Shown here one piece after another: positions 1-7,689 of a DNA stretch of 10,940 nucleotides; position 1 is the first letter of the stretch; every line of letters begins with the position of its first letter. The translations under genes were made by a program, and so were the position numbers. Below the pieces are notes generated by a model, which did no database searches, was not told the DNA's origin, and saw only the letters and a program-made list of their open reading frames with translations. The DNA is from an uncultured Oscillospiraceae bacterium (GTDB lineage: Bacteria; Bacillota_A; Clostridia; Oscillospirales; Oscillospiraceae), in the NCBI GenBank assembly GCA_934561335.1, contig CAKTGD010000041.1, positions 1-10,940 on the forward strand, given 5' to 3'.

Positions 1-110
1 GCTACTTCGACTGTCCCAAATGCCGCCAAACCGTCCGTGTCCCCCGGGGCAAGGGGAAGATCTCCATCACCTGCCCCCGATGCAAAGAAAAGTTTGTGCG
101 GAAAACGTAA
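1..110 (+). CDS. C-terminal fragment of a zinc-ribbon protein (partial, start lies outside the window)
   Basis: Reading from base 3, an open frame of 35 codons runs to a TAA at 108-110. It contains two CPxC knuckles (CPKC and CPRC) 21 residues apart from first Cys to first Cys, separated by a basic Arg/Gly/Lys stretch (VRVPRGKGK). This is the layout of a small treble-clef or zinc-ribbon domain that would bind one zinc through four cysteines. Such ribbons occur at the ends of various small clostridial proteins, some with an upstream membrane segment, but the rest of this protein is not visible, so no function can be given. An intrinsic terminator begins 8 nt after the stop, which supports this frame as a genuine gene end. 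It converges on the esterase gene and is not part of the nucleoside locus. Confidence 0.75.
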   Translation, partial: YFDCPKCRQTVRVPRGKGKISITCPRCKEKFVRKT

Positions 111-117
111 TATTTCG

Positions 118-149
118 CCCCGGAAAGCCCAGGCTTTCCGGGGATTTTT
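118..149 (+). terminator. Intrinsic terminator of the zinc-ribbon gene
   Basis: A perfect 12-bp GC-rich inverted repeat has arms at 118-129 (CCCCGGAAAGCC) and 132-143, followed by a run of five T at 145-149. The tight two-base centre means the innermost pairs would open. The T-run lies on the + side, so it mainly terminates the + strand gene. The minus-strand esterase ends 25 nt away at 168 and its transcript also runs into the hairpin, but no good U-run follows in that direction. Confidence 0.85.
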
Positions 150-167
150 CCTATTTTCTGCAGGCCA

Positions 168-962
168 TTATTTCTTCGCAATATGCGCAAGGAAGTCCGC
201 AATACAGCCGTTCCAATAGGTCCAGTCATGCAGTCCATGCCCATCCCGGAAGTGAACGGAAAATCCGTTTTCCTCCAGCGTATCCCGGAGCCGGCAGTTC
301 ATATCTAAGTTCGCTGTGTCCTCTAATCCGCAGTACACATAAGCTTCCGGCTTGATTTGCGCCGATTTCAAAGAGGCCGCCAATGCATACAGATCGTCAT
401 CAGGCCGCATGTTCTGGGTGCCGTCAAAAATCAGATCATATCGGAAAAATCCAAAGCCCATAGCTTTCATTCTGGGCTCCAGCGTCACCGGGTCTACCGC
501 ACCGGAAAGATCCGCAAAGGCACCGTAGCGCTCTGGACAGGACAGCGCGGTATGGGTCGCACCGTAGCCTCCCATAGACGGTCCGGCAATAAATCGGTCC
601 TCCCGGCAGGTGCTGACCGGAAATATCCGCTCGATAAAAGCCGGCAGCTCCTTCGCAATGAAGTCGAAATAATTCTGTCCGTAGCGGGCATTCACATAGA
701 ACCCGTTTTGTCCCGAGGGCATGACCACTGCCACACCGGCCTTCTCCGCCAGGGCCTCGATGTCCGTATGCCTCAGCCACATACTATGGTCATCCAGCGC
801 ACCATGAAGGAGGTACAATACAGGATAGGGCTTGACCGGCGTGTAAATTTCTTCCAGCTCCATACCAATGCAGTCATTGTCCGGAACGGATGGGAGAAGC
901 ACGTCCACATCCACATGATTCAAAAGGGTTTTGGAGAAAAAATTGCAGTGAGAGAGTATCAT
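168..962 (-). CDS. Putative alpha/beta-hydrolase, esterase family (EstA / esterase D type)
   Basis: This 264-residue serine hydrolase has no signal peptide, so it is expected in the cytoplasm. The family (PF00756, including tributyrin esterase EstA and S-formylglutathione hydrolases) cleaves short-chain carboxyl esters. Visible elements are the oxyanion-hole strand YLLHG (residues 50-54), the nucleophile elbow GPSMGG with Ser129, the likely catalytic Asp215 in CGLEDTAN, and His245 in the C-terminal GLHDWTYWN, a hallmark of this family. The N-terminus (FFSK, then a run of hydrophobic beta-strand residues) starts as family members do, and an AGGAAAGGA ribosome site precedes the ATG. The gene lies 31 nt downstream of yjjW on the same strand with no terminator between, so it is probably the last gene of the operon. 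Its substrate is unknown. A role in removing acyl or formyl groups from a nucleoside, sugar or thiol intermediate would fit the context but is inference. Confidence 0.88.
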   Translation of the reverse strand: MILSHCNFFSKTLLNHVDVDVLLPSVPDNDCIGMELEEIYTPVKPYPVLYLLHGALDDHSMWLRHTDIEALAEKAGVAVVMPSGQNGFYVNARYGQNYFDFIAKELPAFIERIFPVSTCREDRFIAGPSMGGYGATHTALSCPERYGAFADLSGAVDPVTLEPRMKAMGFGFFRYDLIFDGTQNMRPDDDLYALAASLKSAQIKPEAYVYCGLEDTANLDMNCRLRDTLEENGFSVHFRDGHGLHDWTYWNGCIADFLAHIAKK

Positions 963-993
963 GATTCTTTTCCTTTCCTACGCATTTGGCCCC

Positions 994-1842
994 CTACAGG
1001 ACCAGGATCCGCCGAAATCCAGCCCCCATGGCAAGATCCTTCCATTCGAGCATCGTTTCCATGGATGGGGACGGCCAATTGGAAAGTTCTCCTCTGACTC
1101 CGAAGTGCCGGAACCGGATCAGCTTCAGCAGCACCTTTTCCGTCTCCTTCTGTCCCAGCACATCCGCAATGCCGAGGATGCAGTCCTCCACATCCACATG
1201 GCCAGGTACACAGACGATGCGGACCTCCTCCAGCTTTCCCTGCTGGGCCAGCCAGAGGAGATTCTTTTTTACGTTTTTGCCGCTTCCGCCGGCCAAGCTG
1301 AAGAACGCCTCCGGATCCCAGCTCTTCACATCCAGCATAACCCCATCACACAGCGTCATAAGCCCAGGATACCGGCTCAGGTCTATGGTCCCGTTGCAGT
1401 CCATCAGCGCCGTCAGGTGCTTTTCTCTTGTCAAAAGGAATAATTTCTCAAGAAATTCCGGATACAGGCTGCACTCTCCTCCGGATACGGTAATTCCCCG
1501 GATAAAGGGCAGGCTCTCGCAAATCCTTTCGAATACCTGCTCCGGCGTCATCTCCGTCACCTTGGGAGACGCCCTGTTTGGGCATACCTGAATGCACCGG
1601 TCACAGCCCAGGCATTTCTCCGCCGCCCAGCAGACCCGGCCATTGACCATACGCAGAGCCTTACCAGGGCATTCTTCTACACAGGCTCCGCAGTTCCGGC
1701 ATAGGTTCTGCGTTTCCGGATTGTGGCAATAGGCGCAGTGTATATTGCACCGCTGAAAGAATATGGCCACCCGGTTCCCCGGTCCGTCTACAACGCTGTA
1801 GGGCAGTATCTTATTGATTGGCGCGGTCAACGGCTCAGACAT
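994..1842 (-). CDS. yjjW: YjjW-family glycyl radical enzyme activase (radical SAM)
   Basis: This 282-residue enzyme would use S-adenosylmethionine and an iron-sulfur cluster to abstract hydrogen from the radical glycine of its partner, here the upstream YjjI. The radical-SAM motif CX3CX2C is C32-C36-C39. It is followed, as in the long activases, by an inserted ferredoxin-like module with two CX2CX2CX3C sets (C48, C51, C54, C58 and C77, C80, C83, C87) for two further [4Fe-4S] clusters. The SAM-binding GGE motif follows at 121-123 (VSGGE). Length and layout match YjjW and exclude PflA, which lacks the double ferredoxin insert. The ATG lies inside the end of yjjI (8-nt overlap, 1835-1842) with AAAGG upstream, so translation is probably coupled. 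Family is confident; pairing with this YjjI follows from adjacency. Confidence 0.93.
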   Translation of the reverse strand: MSEPLTAPINKILPYSVVDGPGNRVAIFFQRCNIHCAYCHNPETQNLCRNCGACVEECPGKALRMVNGRVCWAAEKCLGCDRCIQVCPNRASPKVTEMTPEQVFERICESLPFIRGITVSGGECSLYPEFLEKLFLLTREKHLTALMDCNGTIDLSRYPGLMTLCDGVMLDVKSWDPEAFFSLAGGSGKNVKKNLLWLAQQGKLEEVRIVCVPGHVDVEDCILGIADVLGQKETEKVLLKLIRFRHFGVRGELSNWPSPSMETMLEWKDLAMGAGFRRILVL

Positions 1843-3334
1843 GACGGACCTTTCTGTCCTTCAGCCGGTTCAGCCTGTAGTTACTGCTGCCGTTGATCAC
1901 ATTGTCCTGGAGCGCAATGTCTCCCCTCTCGTATTTTTGCAGCTCACTGCGCTTGACGAGGTAGCCTGTGATGCGCACCATATCCCCATCCGCACCATAA
2001 AATGCGCAGTATTTGTCTCCAATGGAGAAGGCCCCCTTGACAATATCCAGTAGCCCTCCAGGATTTCGCTCCGCCGTGGTATCAAAGGGGAAAATATCGC
2101 TGCAGCCCGTGGGGAAGAATCGATGGAACCGAGCGCTGTGGCGCAGGTGGTCCAGCAGATTTTCCGGTTCGTCTCCTACCGTGATCCGCACGCCGGAGGT
2201 CACTCCCACATCCGTGGCCAGCCCTGCCTGAGCGTGCAGCAGAAAATGCCCATGGCCGATTTCGGAATACTTGGCATCGAAATGGGCCACAAAGTCCTGA
2301 ATGATCTCCATGATCCGGTCCGCCAAATCGTCCGCCTCCGGATCCCGGCCATATTTCAGGCCCCGATCCGCCAAAAGCAGATCAACGCAGTCGCACAGGC
2401 CCGCTACACCGTACATACCCACAAAGCGCTCCCGCTCGATCAGGCCCTCTTCCGCCAGAAAATCCCGCTGGAAGAAATTGGATTTTTCCACAAGGAAGCT
2501 GACCCGGGCGTTCATATACTCTGCCAGGGTTTTACAGGCATCCGGCAGCAGCTCTTCCAGGAACATATCCACGCTGTCCGCCATTTTCGCAAGTCTTGGC
2601 AGCACCAATCGGGATAGGGTATAGGCCCCTCCTCGCAGCGGCAGAATATTATAGCAGGAAGAGATCCCGTAGTCGAAGCTATAGGTATCCTTGTGGGCTT
2701 TGTGGTTGCAGATCGCCGGATTGCCGCACTTCAGCGAGCAGCGGATCGCCGCCTCCGCAAAGTCGTCCGGTGTAATGTCCGCATCGTACTTCAGCGTCAG
2801 GTTTGGAGTATCCAGCTGAAGCTTCTCCTCCAGTGTCAGCAGCAGCCAGCCGGCCCTGGTGGCCTCCGGCCCAATGTTTGCGTGGCTGTAGGCGTTGGCA
2901 ATGACCCGGTTGATATAGCCCAAAAAGCGCTCCAGCTTGGGGATGGCCTCTTCATCGGTCACTCCCTCCAAAAACGGATCGATCAGCTTGTCCAGATTTC
3001 CCAGATACACCGGCTTTGTGGTGATGGACGGAATGTAGGAATACAGGATCTCCAGCGCCCACAGCAGCTCGTCCAAATTTTTGGGTGGGTCCAGTTTCAG
3101 GAACCGGCTGCCCTGCTTCACAAACCGCTCAAAGTCCACCATCACATAGCGAGGGCGGTATGGTGCGTTTCCCTCATTCATATCGCAAATCGCTCCGCAG
3201 TCGAAATACCTGTGGAAGTGCTCCGGCAAAGGCAGTACCTCCAAGGTATTCTCCGCCTCATGGCACAGAGCGTTCAGCTTCTGATGATAATTCAGATGAT
3301 CGGATGTAATGATATCGTACACAGCGCTGCTCAT
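1835..3334 (-). CDS. yjjI: YjjI-family glycine radical enzyme
   Basis: This 499-residue protein is recognised as the YjjI family (E. coli YjjI is about 516 residues), a glycyl radical enzyme type whose reaction I do not know to be established. The radical loop is near the C-terminus, VRITGYLV, with Gly457 as the expected radical site, followed by 42 more residues. The catalytic thiyl cysteine is less clear. Candidates are Cys227 in GISSCYNILP and the cluster C199, C203, C209 just before it. The stretch TLSRLVLPRLA (239-249) after Cys227 loosely resembles the VTLNLPRIA segment of anaerobic ribonucleotide reductase NrdD, recalled from memory. No bacterial microcompartment signal sequence is apparent. 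The start is well placed: GGAGGAG five bases upstream, and a 4-nt ATGA overlap with the end of gntR. It overlaps yjjW at the other end. A normal PFL or choline-lyase assignment is unlikely given the length and motifs. Confidence 0.93.
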   Translation of the reverse strand: MSSAVYDIITSDHLNYHQKLNALCHEAENTLEVLPLPEHFHRYFDCGAICDMNEGNAPYRPRYVMVDFERFVKQGSRFLKLDPPKNLDELLWALEILYSYIPSITTKPVYLGNLDKLIDPFLEGVTDEEAIPKLERFLGYINRVIANAYSHANIGPEATRAGWLLLTLEEKLQLDTPNLTLKYDADITPDDFAEAAIRCSLKCGNPAICNHKAHKDTYSFDYGISSCYNILPLRGGAYTLSRLVLPRLAKMADSVDMFLEELLPDACKTLAEYMNARVSFLVEKSNFFQRDFLAEEGLIERERFVGMYGVAGLCDCVDLLLADRGLKYGRDPEADDLADRIMEIIQDFVAHFDAKYSEIGHGHFLLHAQAGLATDVGVTSGVRITVGDEPENLLDHLRHSARFHRFFPTGCSDIFPFDTTAERNPGGLLDIVKGAFSIGDKYCAFYGADGDMVRITGYLVKRSELQKYERGDIALQDNVINGSSNYRLNRLKDRKVRHV

Positions 3335-4023
3335 GGTTTCTCCTCCGTTTCGCTGTCGGCCGATGCCAATCTCTTAATGGCATTATCGATGTGCACTCTT
3401 GTATATAGCCGTGCCAGTTCTCCGTCCCCGTCCTGAACGGCCTCGACGATACGCCCATGCCATTTAATCGCCTGTTCCGGCCCCACCAGGTCGTATTGCA
3501 GAGCCTGGTGGTGGATCAAAAGTTCTGTAAGCGTATCGGACAACTGGCAAATCAAGGTGTTGTTGGTTCCCCGGGCGATCATTTCGTGGAAGGTGTTGTC
3601 ATAAACCTCAAACCTTTCCCGGTCATCCTTTGCCTGGACCATGTCCCGGAAATTCTGATACAGGTCTTCCTTCTGCTGCCGTGTCGCATTTTGAATAAAC
3701 AGCTCCGCGTTGCAGGAGTCGAACATTCTCCGGAATTCCAGCACGGTGCGCAGCGACCGCAGGGTAGGCGGATAATACACCATCCCCCCAAGGGCACACT
3801 CTTCGAAGCTGTTTACATAAGTTCCTGAGCCCTGTACCTTTGTCAGGACCGCCAGGGTACTTAGCTTCTCAATGGCTTGCCTGACTGCGATCCGGCTTAC
3901 GCCCAGTTTTTCGCTGATCGTATCCTCCGTTTCGATCTTACTGCCTGCCGCCCAATGACCGGTTCTGATATTGTCCGTAATATAGTTTAGGGCACGCTGT
4001 GACGCATTCGATGAATAAGACAT
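3331..4023 (-). CDS. GntR-family transcriptional regulator, FadR/FCD subfamily
   Basis: This 230-residue regulator has an N-terminal winged helix (about residues 8-72). The recognition helix LGVSRIAVRQAIEKL is followed by the wing ending GSGTYV, the standard GntR signature. The C-terminal alpha-helical FCD domain (about 90-220) keeps the four residues that bind metal and shape the effector pocket in this family: Asp142 and His146 (YDNTFHEM), His189 (KWHGRI) and His211 (RVHIDNA). FCD regulators usually respond to small organic acids or sugar acids. AGGGAGG lies close upstream of the ATG. The stop codon overlaps the yjjI start by four bases, so regulator, radical enzyme and activase form a translationally coupled unit. 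A TATAAT and a 19-bp inverted repeat just upstream suggest an internal, perhaps autoregulated promoter. It probably controls yjjIW and possibly the whole locus; its effector is unknown. Confidence 0.92.
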   Translation of the reverse strand: MSYSSNASQRALNYITDNIRTGHWAAGSKIETEDTISEKLGVSRIAVRQAIEKLSTLAVLTKVQGSGTYVNSFEECALGGMVYYPPTLRSLRTVLEFRRMFDSCNAELFIQNATRQQKEDLYQNFRDMVQAKDDRERFEVYDNTFHEMIARGTNNTLICQLSDTLTELLIHHQALQYDLVGPEQAIKWHGRIVEAVQDGDGELARLYTRVHIDNAIKRLASADSETEEKP

Positions 4024-4047
4024 AGGCCTCCCTCTCTTTCAGTTTTT

Positions 4048-4053
4048 ATTATA
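4048..4053 (-). promoter_or_regulatory. Possible internal promoter -10 box upstream of gntR-yjjI-yjjW
   Basis: A perfect TATAAT (minus strand) lies 25 bases upstream of the gntR ATG, in the 48-nt gap after the permease gene. No good -35 hexamer stands 16-18 bases before it; the best candidate is only a weak match in the A/T-rich stretch around 4071-4076. It may need an activator, or it may be a chance match in AT-rich DNA. Confidence 0.4.
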
Positions 4054-4055
4054 CC

Positions 4056-4074
4056 TGAAAAAAAGATTTTTTCA
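4056..4074. promoter_or_regulatory. 19-bp inverted repeat between permease and gntR: candidate operator or weak terminator
   Basis: Perfect 8-bp arms TGAAAAAA (4056-4063) and TTTTTTCA (4067-4074) flank a 3-base centre. The repeat overlaps the stop codon of the upstream permease (4072-4074) and sits immediately upstream of the TATAAT of gntR. Size, symmetry and position would suit an operator bound by the GntR protein. The same sequence could form a weak A/U hairpin in the transporter mRNA. The sequence alone does not decide between these. Confidence 0.4.
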
Positions 4075-5010
4075 CGCTTTATTTTGCCTATTTTCCATCT
4101 TTTTTCCCCGCTGCCTTTTTTCCTTCCGCTGAGAGCTGGAATAAGCCGCCAGACCGATCAGCGTGACCACGTAAGGCATTGCCTGGAAGATCTCCGCGGG
4201 AAGATTCAGCGTCTGGAGCATAACCGCCAGAGCATTGGCCAAACCGAACAGGATCGAGGTGATAAACGTAGGCACCACCGCCGCATTGCCCAGGTTCTGC
4301 GCCGCAATGGCCATAAAGCCCCGGCCGGCAATCATATCCCGGGCAAACCAGGAGAGGTAACCCATGGACATAAACATTCCACCGAGAGAGGTGACCGCAC
4401 CGCCAATGATCAACGTGATATACTTGGTCCTGGTGACATTGACACCAACGCTTGCGGCAGCATTCTCATTTTCACCTACCGACCGGATACGAAGCCCCAG
4501 GGGGGTCTTGAAAATCAGCAGATACACAAATACAGGCATAATAAACGCCACATACGTCAGGATATTGTGTCCGGACAGCACCGTACCCAGGAAGGGAATG
4601 TCCTTGATCACAGGGATATTTACAGAAGGGAACACCAGACTGGGCAGAGAATTGCTGGTGCCCTTCTCTCCGCAGAGCAGATACATCAGGAACACCGTTC
4701 CGCCGGATGCCAGAGTATTCAGGGCGATGCCCGTCAAAACCAGGTTCGCGTTCAGCTGCAGGGTAAAATAGCCGAACAGGAGCATCACCAATATGCCCCC
4801 TGCCATACCCGCCAGCAGGCCCAGGAAAACGCTCTGGGTCAGCGCGCTGGCCACCACGCCAAAGAACGCGGCAAACAGCATGCAGGCCTCAAAGGCAATG
4901 TGCAGCACACCGCCTTGTTTGCAGATCAGCGCACCCAGGGCACCGTAGAGCAGAGGCGTTGTGATCCGAATTACAGAATAGAGAAAACTTGCGATAAAAT
5001 CCGCATTCAT
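4072..5010 (-). CDS. Nucleoside-type ABC transporter permease (NupQ/YufQ-like)
   Basis: This 312-residue inner-membrane protein of the BPD_transp_2 permease family is the second permease of the importer. Several hydrophobic segments span roughly residues 5-30, 40-60, 62-85, 90-113, 150-167, 196-217, 245-266 and 275-292. Family landmarks are GVLHIAFEACM near residue 34, the cytoplasmic coupling-loop motif TPLGLRIRSVGEN (169-181), which contacts the ATPase, and the conserved ARDMIAGRGFMAIAA (223-237). The C-terminal tail is strongly basic (SSQRKEKRQRGKK). It starts two bases after the first permease ends, with GGAGG inside that gene's last codons, so the two are coupled. Together with its neighbours it should form a pore for nucleosides; the exact ligand (purine, pyrimidine or deoxynucleoside) is not readable. 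Confidence 0.92.
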   Translation of the reverse strand: MNADFIASFLYSVIRITTPLLYGALGALICKQGGVLHIAFEACMLFAAFFGVVASALTQSVFLGLLAGMAGGILVMLLFGYFTLQLNANLVLTGIALNTLASGGTVFLMYLLCGEKGTSNSLPSLVFPSVNIPVIKDIPFLGTVLSGHNILTYVAFIMPVFVYLLIFKTPLGLRIRSVGENENAAASVGVNVTRTKYITLIIGGAVTSLGGMFMSMGYLSWFARDMIAGRGFMAIAAQNLGNAAVVPTFITSILFGLANALAVMLQTLNLPAEIFQAMPYVVTLIGLAAYSSSQRKEKRQRGKKMENRQNKA

Positions 5011-5012
5011 CC

Positions 5013-6125
5013 TTAACCCTCCTCCTTCTGGGCCTGCTGCAGCTCCAGCTGCTTTTCCGCCGCCCGGACCATGAGCTTGTGCTTCTGCTTATACAGGAAT
5101 CTCTCGGCTACCACCAGCATGATGATGATCGCCTGAATAATGCTCACCAGTTCTACCGGGATATCCGTAGAACGAGCCAGGATCGCCGCGCCCTCTTTCA
5201 CATAGGCATAGAAGAACGCCGCCAGGGGAACCAGCTTTGGGTTATACGCCGCCATAATGCCCACCATAATGCCGTCGAAGCCCAGGCCTGTATTGCTGGC
5301 ATACTGGAACCGGGAATACATACCCAGAACCTCTACCGCGCCGCCCAGACCGGCCAAAAAGCCGCCGATCAGCTGAGACTTCATCAATATGTTATTCACC
5401 GGCATACCGCAGTAGGTGGCAAAATCGCTGTTCTTGCCTACCACCCGGATCTCATATCCATTCTGGGTGCGGTAGAGATAAATATAGCTGAACAGGATCA
5501 CCGCCAGGCCGATGATCAACCCAAGATGGATGTCCGTGCCCTTCATCAGCTTTGGCAGCTGGGCCGTAGCCGCAAAGGTTGCCGAAGCATTGAAACCGGC
5601 GCTGTTATCCCGCATCGGGTGATTGATCAGTCCGATGGCTATGTACATGCACACATAGTTCATCATCAGCGAGCTGACGATGGGCTTGGAATTGAATCGG
5701 ACATACATAATGGCGGGGATAGCGCAGGCAATCAGCCCGAACAGGCCGCCGAGAAGGCAGGCAACCGTCACATCTACCACCGGGTTTCCCACAGACAGGT
5801 AGACGGCGGCAATGGTTGCACCCAAAGCGCCCAGGGTAAAGCCGCCTTCCACCGCCATATTGGTCTGGTTGGCGGAGAAAATGAAGCATACCGCCGCACC
5901 GGTAAACAGCAGGGGCACCATTTTGCTGACAACCTCACCAAAGCGCCGGGTCGTTGTCACCGGGCCCACCACAAACTTGGAGATGGAGTCCACCGGATCG
6001 TCACTGACCAGCAGGATCACGACAAAAGCAAACAGCAGCGCAATGGCAATGGCTACGATCACCCGCAGCACATTGAAGATCTGCTCAATTTCTTTCGCGG
6101 TCCGGATTTTCTTCCCTTTACTCAT
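5013..6125 (-). CDS. Nucleoside-type ABC transporter permease (NupP/YufP-like)
   Basis: This 370-residue polytopic membrane protein is the first of the two BPD_transp_2 permeases. A basic, cytoplasmic N-terminus is followed by a long hydrophobic helix (about 19-41), then segments near 66-84, 95-112, 118-142, 148-167, 200-218, 250-270, 282-310 and 325-343. The coupling-loop motif QNGYEIRVVGKNSDFATYCGM (221-241) and the preceding charged loop match the larger permease of BMP-type importers. The GFDGIMVGIMA stretch (282-292) is also typical. The tail is charged and rich in Lys, Glu and Gln. Its ATG overlaps the end of the ATPase gene by 8 nt, with GGGAGG upstream. It is likely the partner of the shorter permease in a heterodimeric channel. 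Confidence 0.92.
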   Translation of the reverse strand: MSKGKKIRTAKEIEQIFNVLRVIVAIAIALLFAFVVILLVSDDPVDSISKFVVGPVTTTRRFGEVVSKMVPLLFTGAAVCFIFSANQTNMAVEGGFTLGALGATIAAVYLSVGNPVVDVTVACLLGGLFGLIACAIPAIMYVRFNSKPIVSSLMMNYVCMYIAIGLINHPMRDNSAGFNASATFAATAQLPKLMKGTDIHLGLIIGLAVILFSYIYLYRTQNGYEIRVVGKNSDFATYCGMPVNNILMKSQLIGGFLAGLGGAVEVLGMYSRFQYASNTGLGFDGIMVGIMAAYNPKLVPLAAFFYAYVKEGAAILARSTDIPVELVSIIQAIIIMLVVAERFLYKQKHKLMVRAAEKQLELQQAQKEEG

Positions 6126-7683
6126 GGTCCGCCACCTCCCGGATTTCTTCTTCGCTCATGGTTCTTACCCCAAGCATATATTCACCCAGCTCATCTTCGC
6201 CGACCTTGGAAGCATCGGGGAAATACGCGGCAATGCGTCCGTTGTGCATCACGATCAGGCTATCGCTGATCTCCAGCACCTCATTCAGGTCCGCGCTGAT
6301 CAGCAGCACGCCAGCGCCCTGGGTCCGCAGATCCACCAGACGGCGGCGGATGAAGTCACTGGCCCCGATGTCAATGCCGCGGGTCGGCTGATTGGCAATG
6401 ATCAAGGAGGCTCCTGCCGTGAATTCCCGGGCAGTGACCACCTTCTGCATATTGCCGCCGGACAGCATCCGGATGGGCTGCGTCCGATTGTCACACTTGA
6501 CCTTATACTCCTGGATCAGCTCGTCCGCCAAACTGTCGATCTTCTTCTGGTCCAGCAGCAGCCCCTTCTTCATAGAGGGCTTATAGTAGCGGTCGGCAAT
6601 GATATTGTCCTCAATGCTGCCGTCGCCTACGATTCCGTAGGTCATACGGTCCTCCGAAATATGGGCTACGCCCTTCTCCCGCAGCTGCCGTATGGTCTGC
6701 TCCCGCACATCTACCAATTCCGGTGTCGCGCGGACTTCTCCTTCAAAGATTCGGTCCAAGCCGGTAATGATTTCGCTGATCTCCTTCTGACCGTTTCCTT
6801 CCACACCGGCTACACCCAGGATCTCTCCCCGGCGCACACAGAAGCTTACGTCGTCAAGTATCTTTTTCGTATCCAGAATATATTTTGTAACGTGCCGCAC
6901 CGAAAGGACCTTCTCCCCCGGCGCTGCCCGGTCTTTGTCTATTTTCAATACAATGTCCCGGCCGACCATCATGCGGGAAATGTCTCCCTCGGTCACGTCG
7001 GCAATATTGCGGACACCGATGGTCTTTCCTGCCCGCATCACCGTTACCCGGTCACACAGCTCCGTCACCTCGTTGAGCTTGTGAGAAATGAAGATCACGG
7101 TATAGCCCTGACTTTTCAGCCCCTTCAGCTCGGTAAACAGCTCCTTCGTTTCCTGAGGCGTCAGGACGGCGGTAGGCTCATCCAGGATGATGATTTTCGC
7201 ACCCCGGATCAGCACCTTTAAAATCTCGACCTTCTGCTTCTGACCGACAGGAAGGTCCTGGATCTTTGCTGTTGGATCCAATTTGAAATTGTACTTTTCC
7301 GCCGCTTCTTTAACCATTTTTTCGGCGGCAGACTGGTCGTAGAAAATCCCGCTCTTTCTGGGCTCCATGCCAATGACAAGGTTCTCCGTCACTGTCAGGC
7401 TGGGCACCAGCATAAAATGCTGATACACCATGCCGATCCCCAGCTGGATCGCCACATTGGGATTGTCAATATGGACTTCCTGTCCATTCAGGAGGACTCT
7501 GCCCTCATCCGGCTTCTCTACGCCGAAGAGCACCTTCATCAGTGTGCTTTTTCCGGCGCCGTTTTCACCGACCAGCGCATGGATCTCACCCTCGTTGACA
7601 GCAAGATTTACATTTTCGTTTGCGATAAATCCATTTGAATATACCTTCCGGATGTTCTCCATAACGAGGATATTCTCTTTCAT
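6118..7683 (-). CDS. Nucleoside-type ABC transporter ATPase, two ABC domains (NupO/YufO-like)
   Basis: This 521-residue energy-coupling subunit has tandem ABC domains. In the first, Walker A is GENGAGKST (39-47), the Q-loop is VYQHFML (Gln88), the signature is the atypical LPVGQKQ (144-150), Walker B is IIILDEP with Glu169, and the switch His is 201. The second domain is degenerate: the Walker A position reads VEGNGQKE (about 294-301), without the GKS/T core. It keeps LSGGNMQK (407-414), but Walker B ends in NQP instead of DEP, so the catalytic Glu is Gln. This asymmetry is normal for the BMP-associated ATPases and separates them from RbsA. Two in-frame ATGs exist, at 7689 and 7683. AGGAGG directly abuts the first and sits six bases from the second, so the second is annotated. 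The gene lies 75 nt after the binding-protein gene, behind a stem-loop. Confidence 0.94.
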   Translation of the reverse strand: MKENILVMENIRKVYSNGFIANENVNLAVNEGEIHALVGENGAGKSTLMKVLFGVEKPDEGRVLLNGQEVHIDNPNVAIQLGIGMVYQHFMLVPSLTVTENLVIGMEPRKSGIFYDQSAAEKMVKEAAEKYNFKLDPTAKIQDLPVGQKQKVEILKVLIRGAKIIILDEPTAVLTPQETKELFTELKGLKSQGYTVIFISHKLNEVTELCDRVTVMRAGKTIGVRNIADVTEGDISRMMVGRDIVLKIDKDRAAPGEKVLSVRHVTKYILDTKKILDDVSFCVRRGEILGVAGVEGNGQKEISEIITGLDRIFEGEVRATPELVDVREQTIRQLREKGVAHISEDRMTYGIVGDGSIEDNIIADRYYKPSMKKGLLLDQKKIDSLADELIQEYKVKCDNRTQPIRMLSGGNMQKVVTAREFTAGASLIIANQPTRGIDIGASDFIRRRLVDLRTQGAGVLLISADLNEVLEISDSLIVMHNGRIAAYFPDASKVGEDELGEYMLGVRTMSEEEIREVADHE

Positions 7684-7689
7684 ATGCAT

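Noticed and set aside
357..1097. + strand open frame opposite the esterase gene
   Set aside because: It covers the complete esterase on the other strand, where triad motifs, start and ribosome site are all convincing.
1835..3334. Assignment as pyruvate formate-lyase or choline/diol lyase
   Set aside because: The protein is much shorter than those enzymes (499 against roughly 750-850 residues), lacks the GCVE motif, and pairs with a YjjW-type activase.
4084..6269. Two + strand open frames rich in His, Gln and Arg (4084-5016 and 5079-6269)
   Set aside because: They mirror the two permease genes. The composition is what the reverse complement of hydrophobic codons gives, and there is no ribosome site or family match.
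5812..7221. Long + strand open frame of about 469 codons opposite the permease and ATPase genes
   Set aside because: It is antisense to two well-recognised transporter genes and its translation matches no family I recognise.
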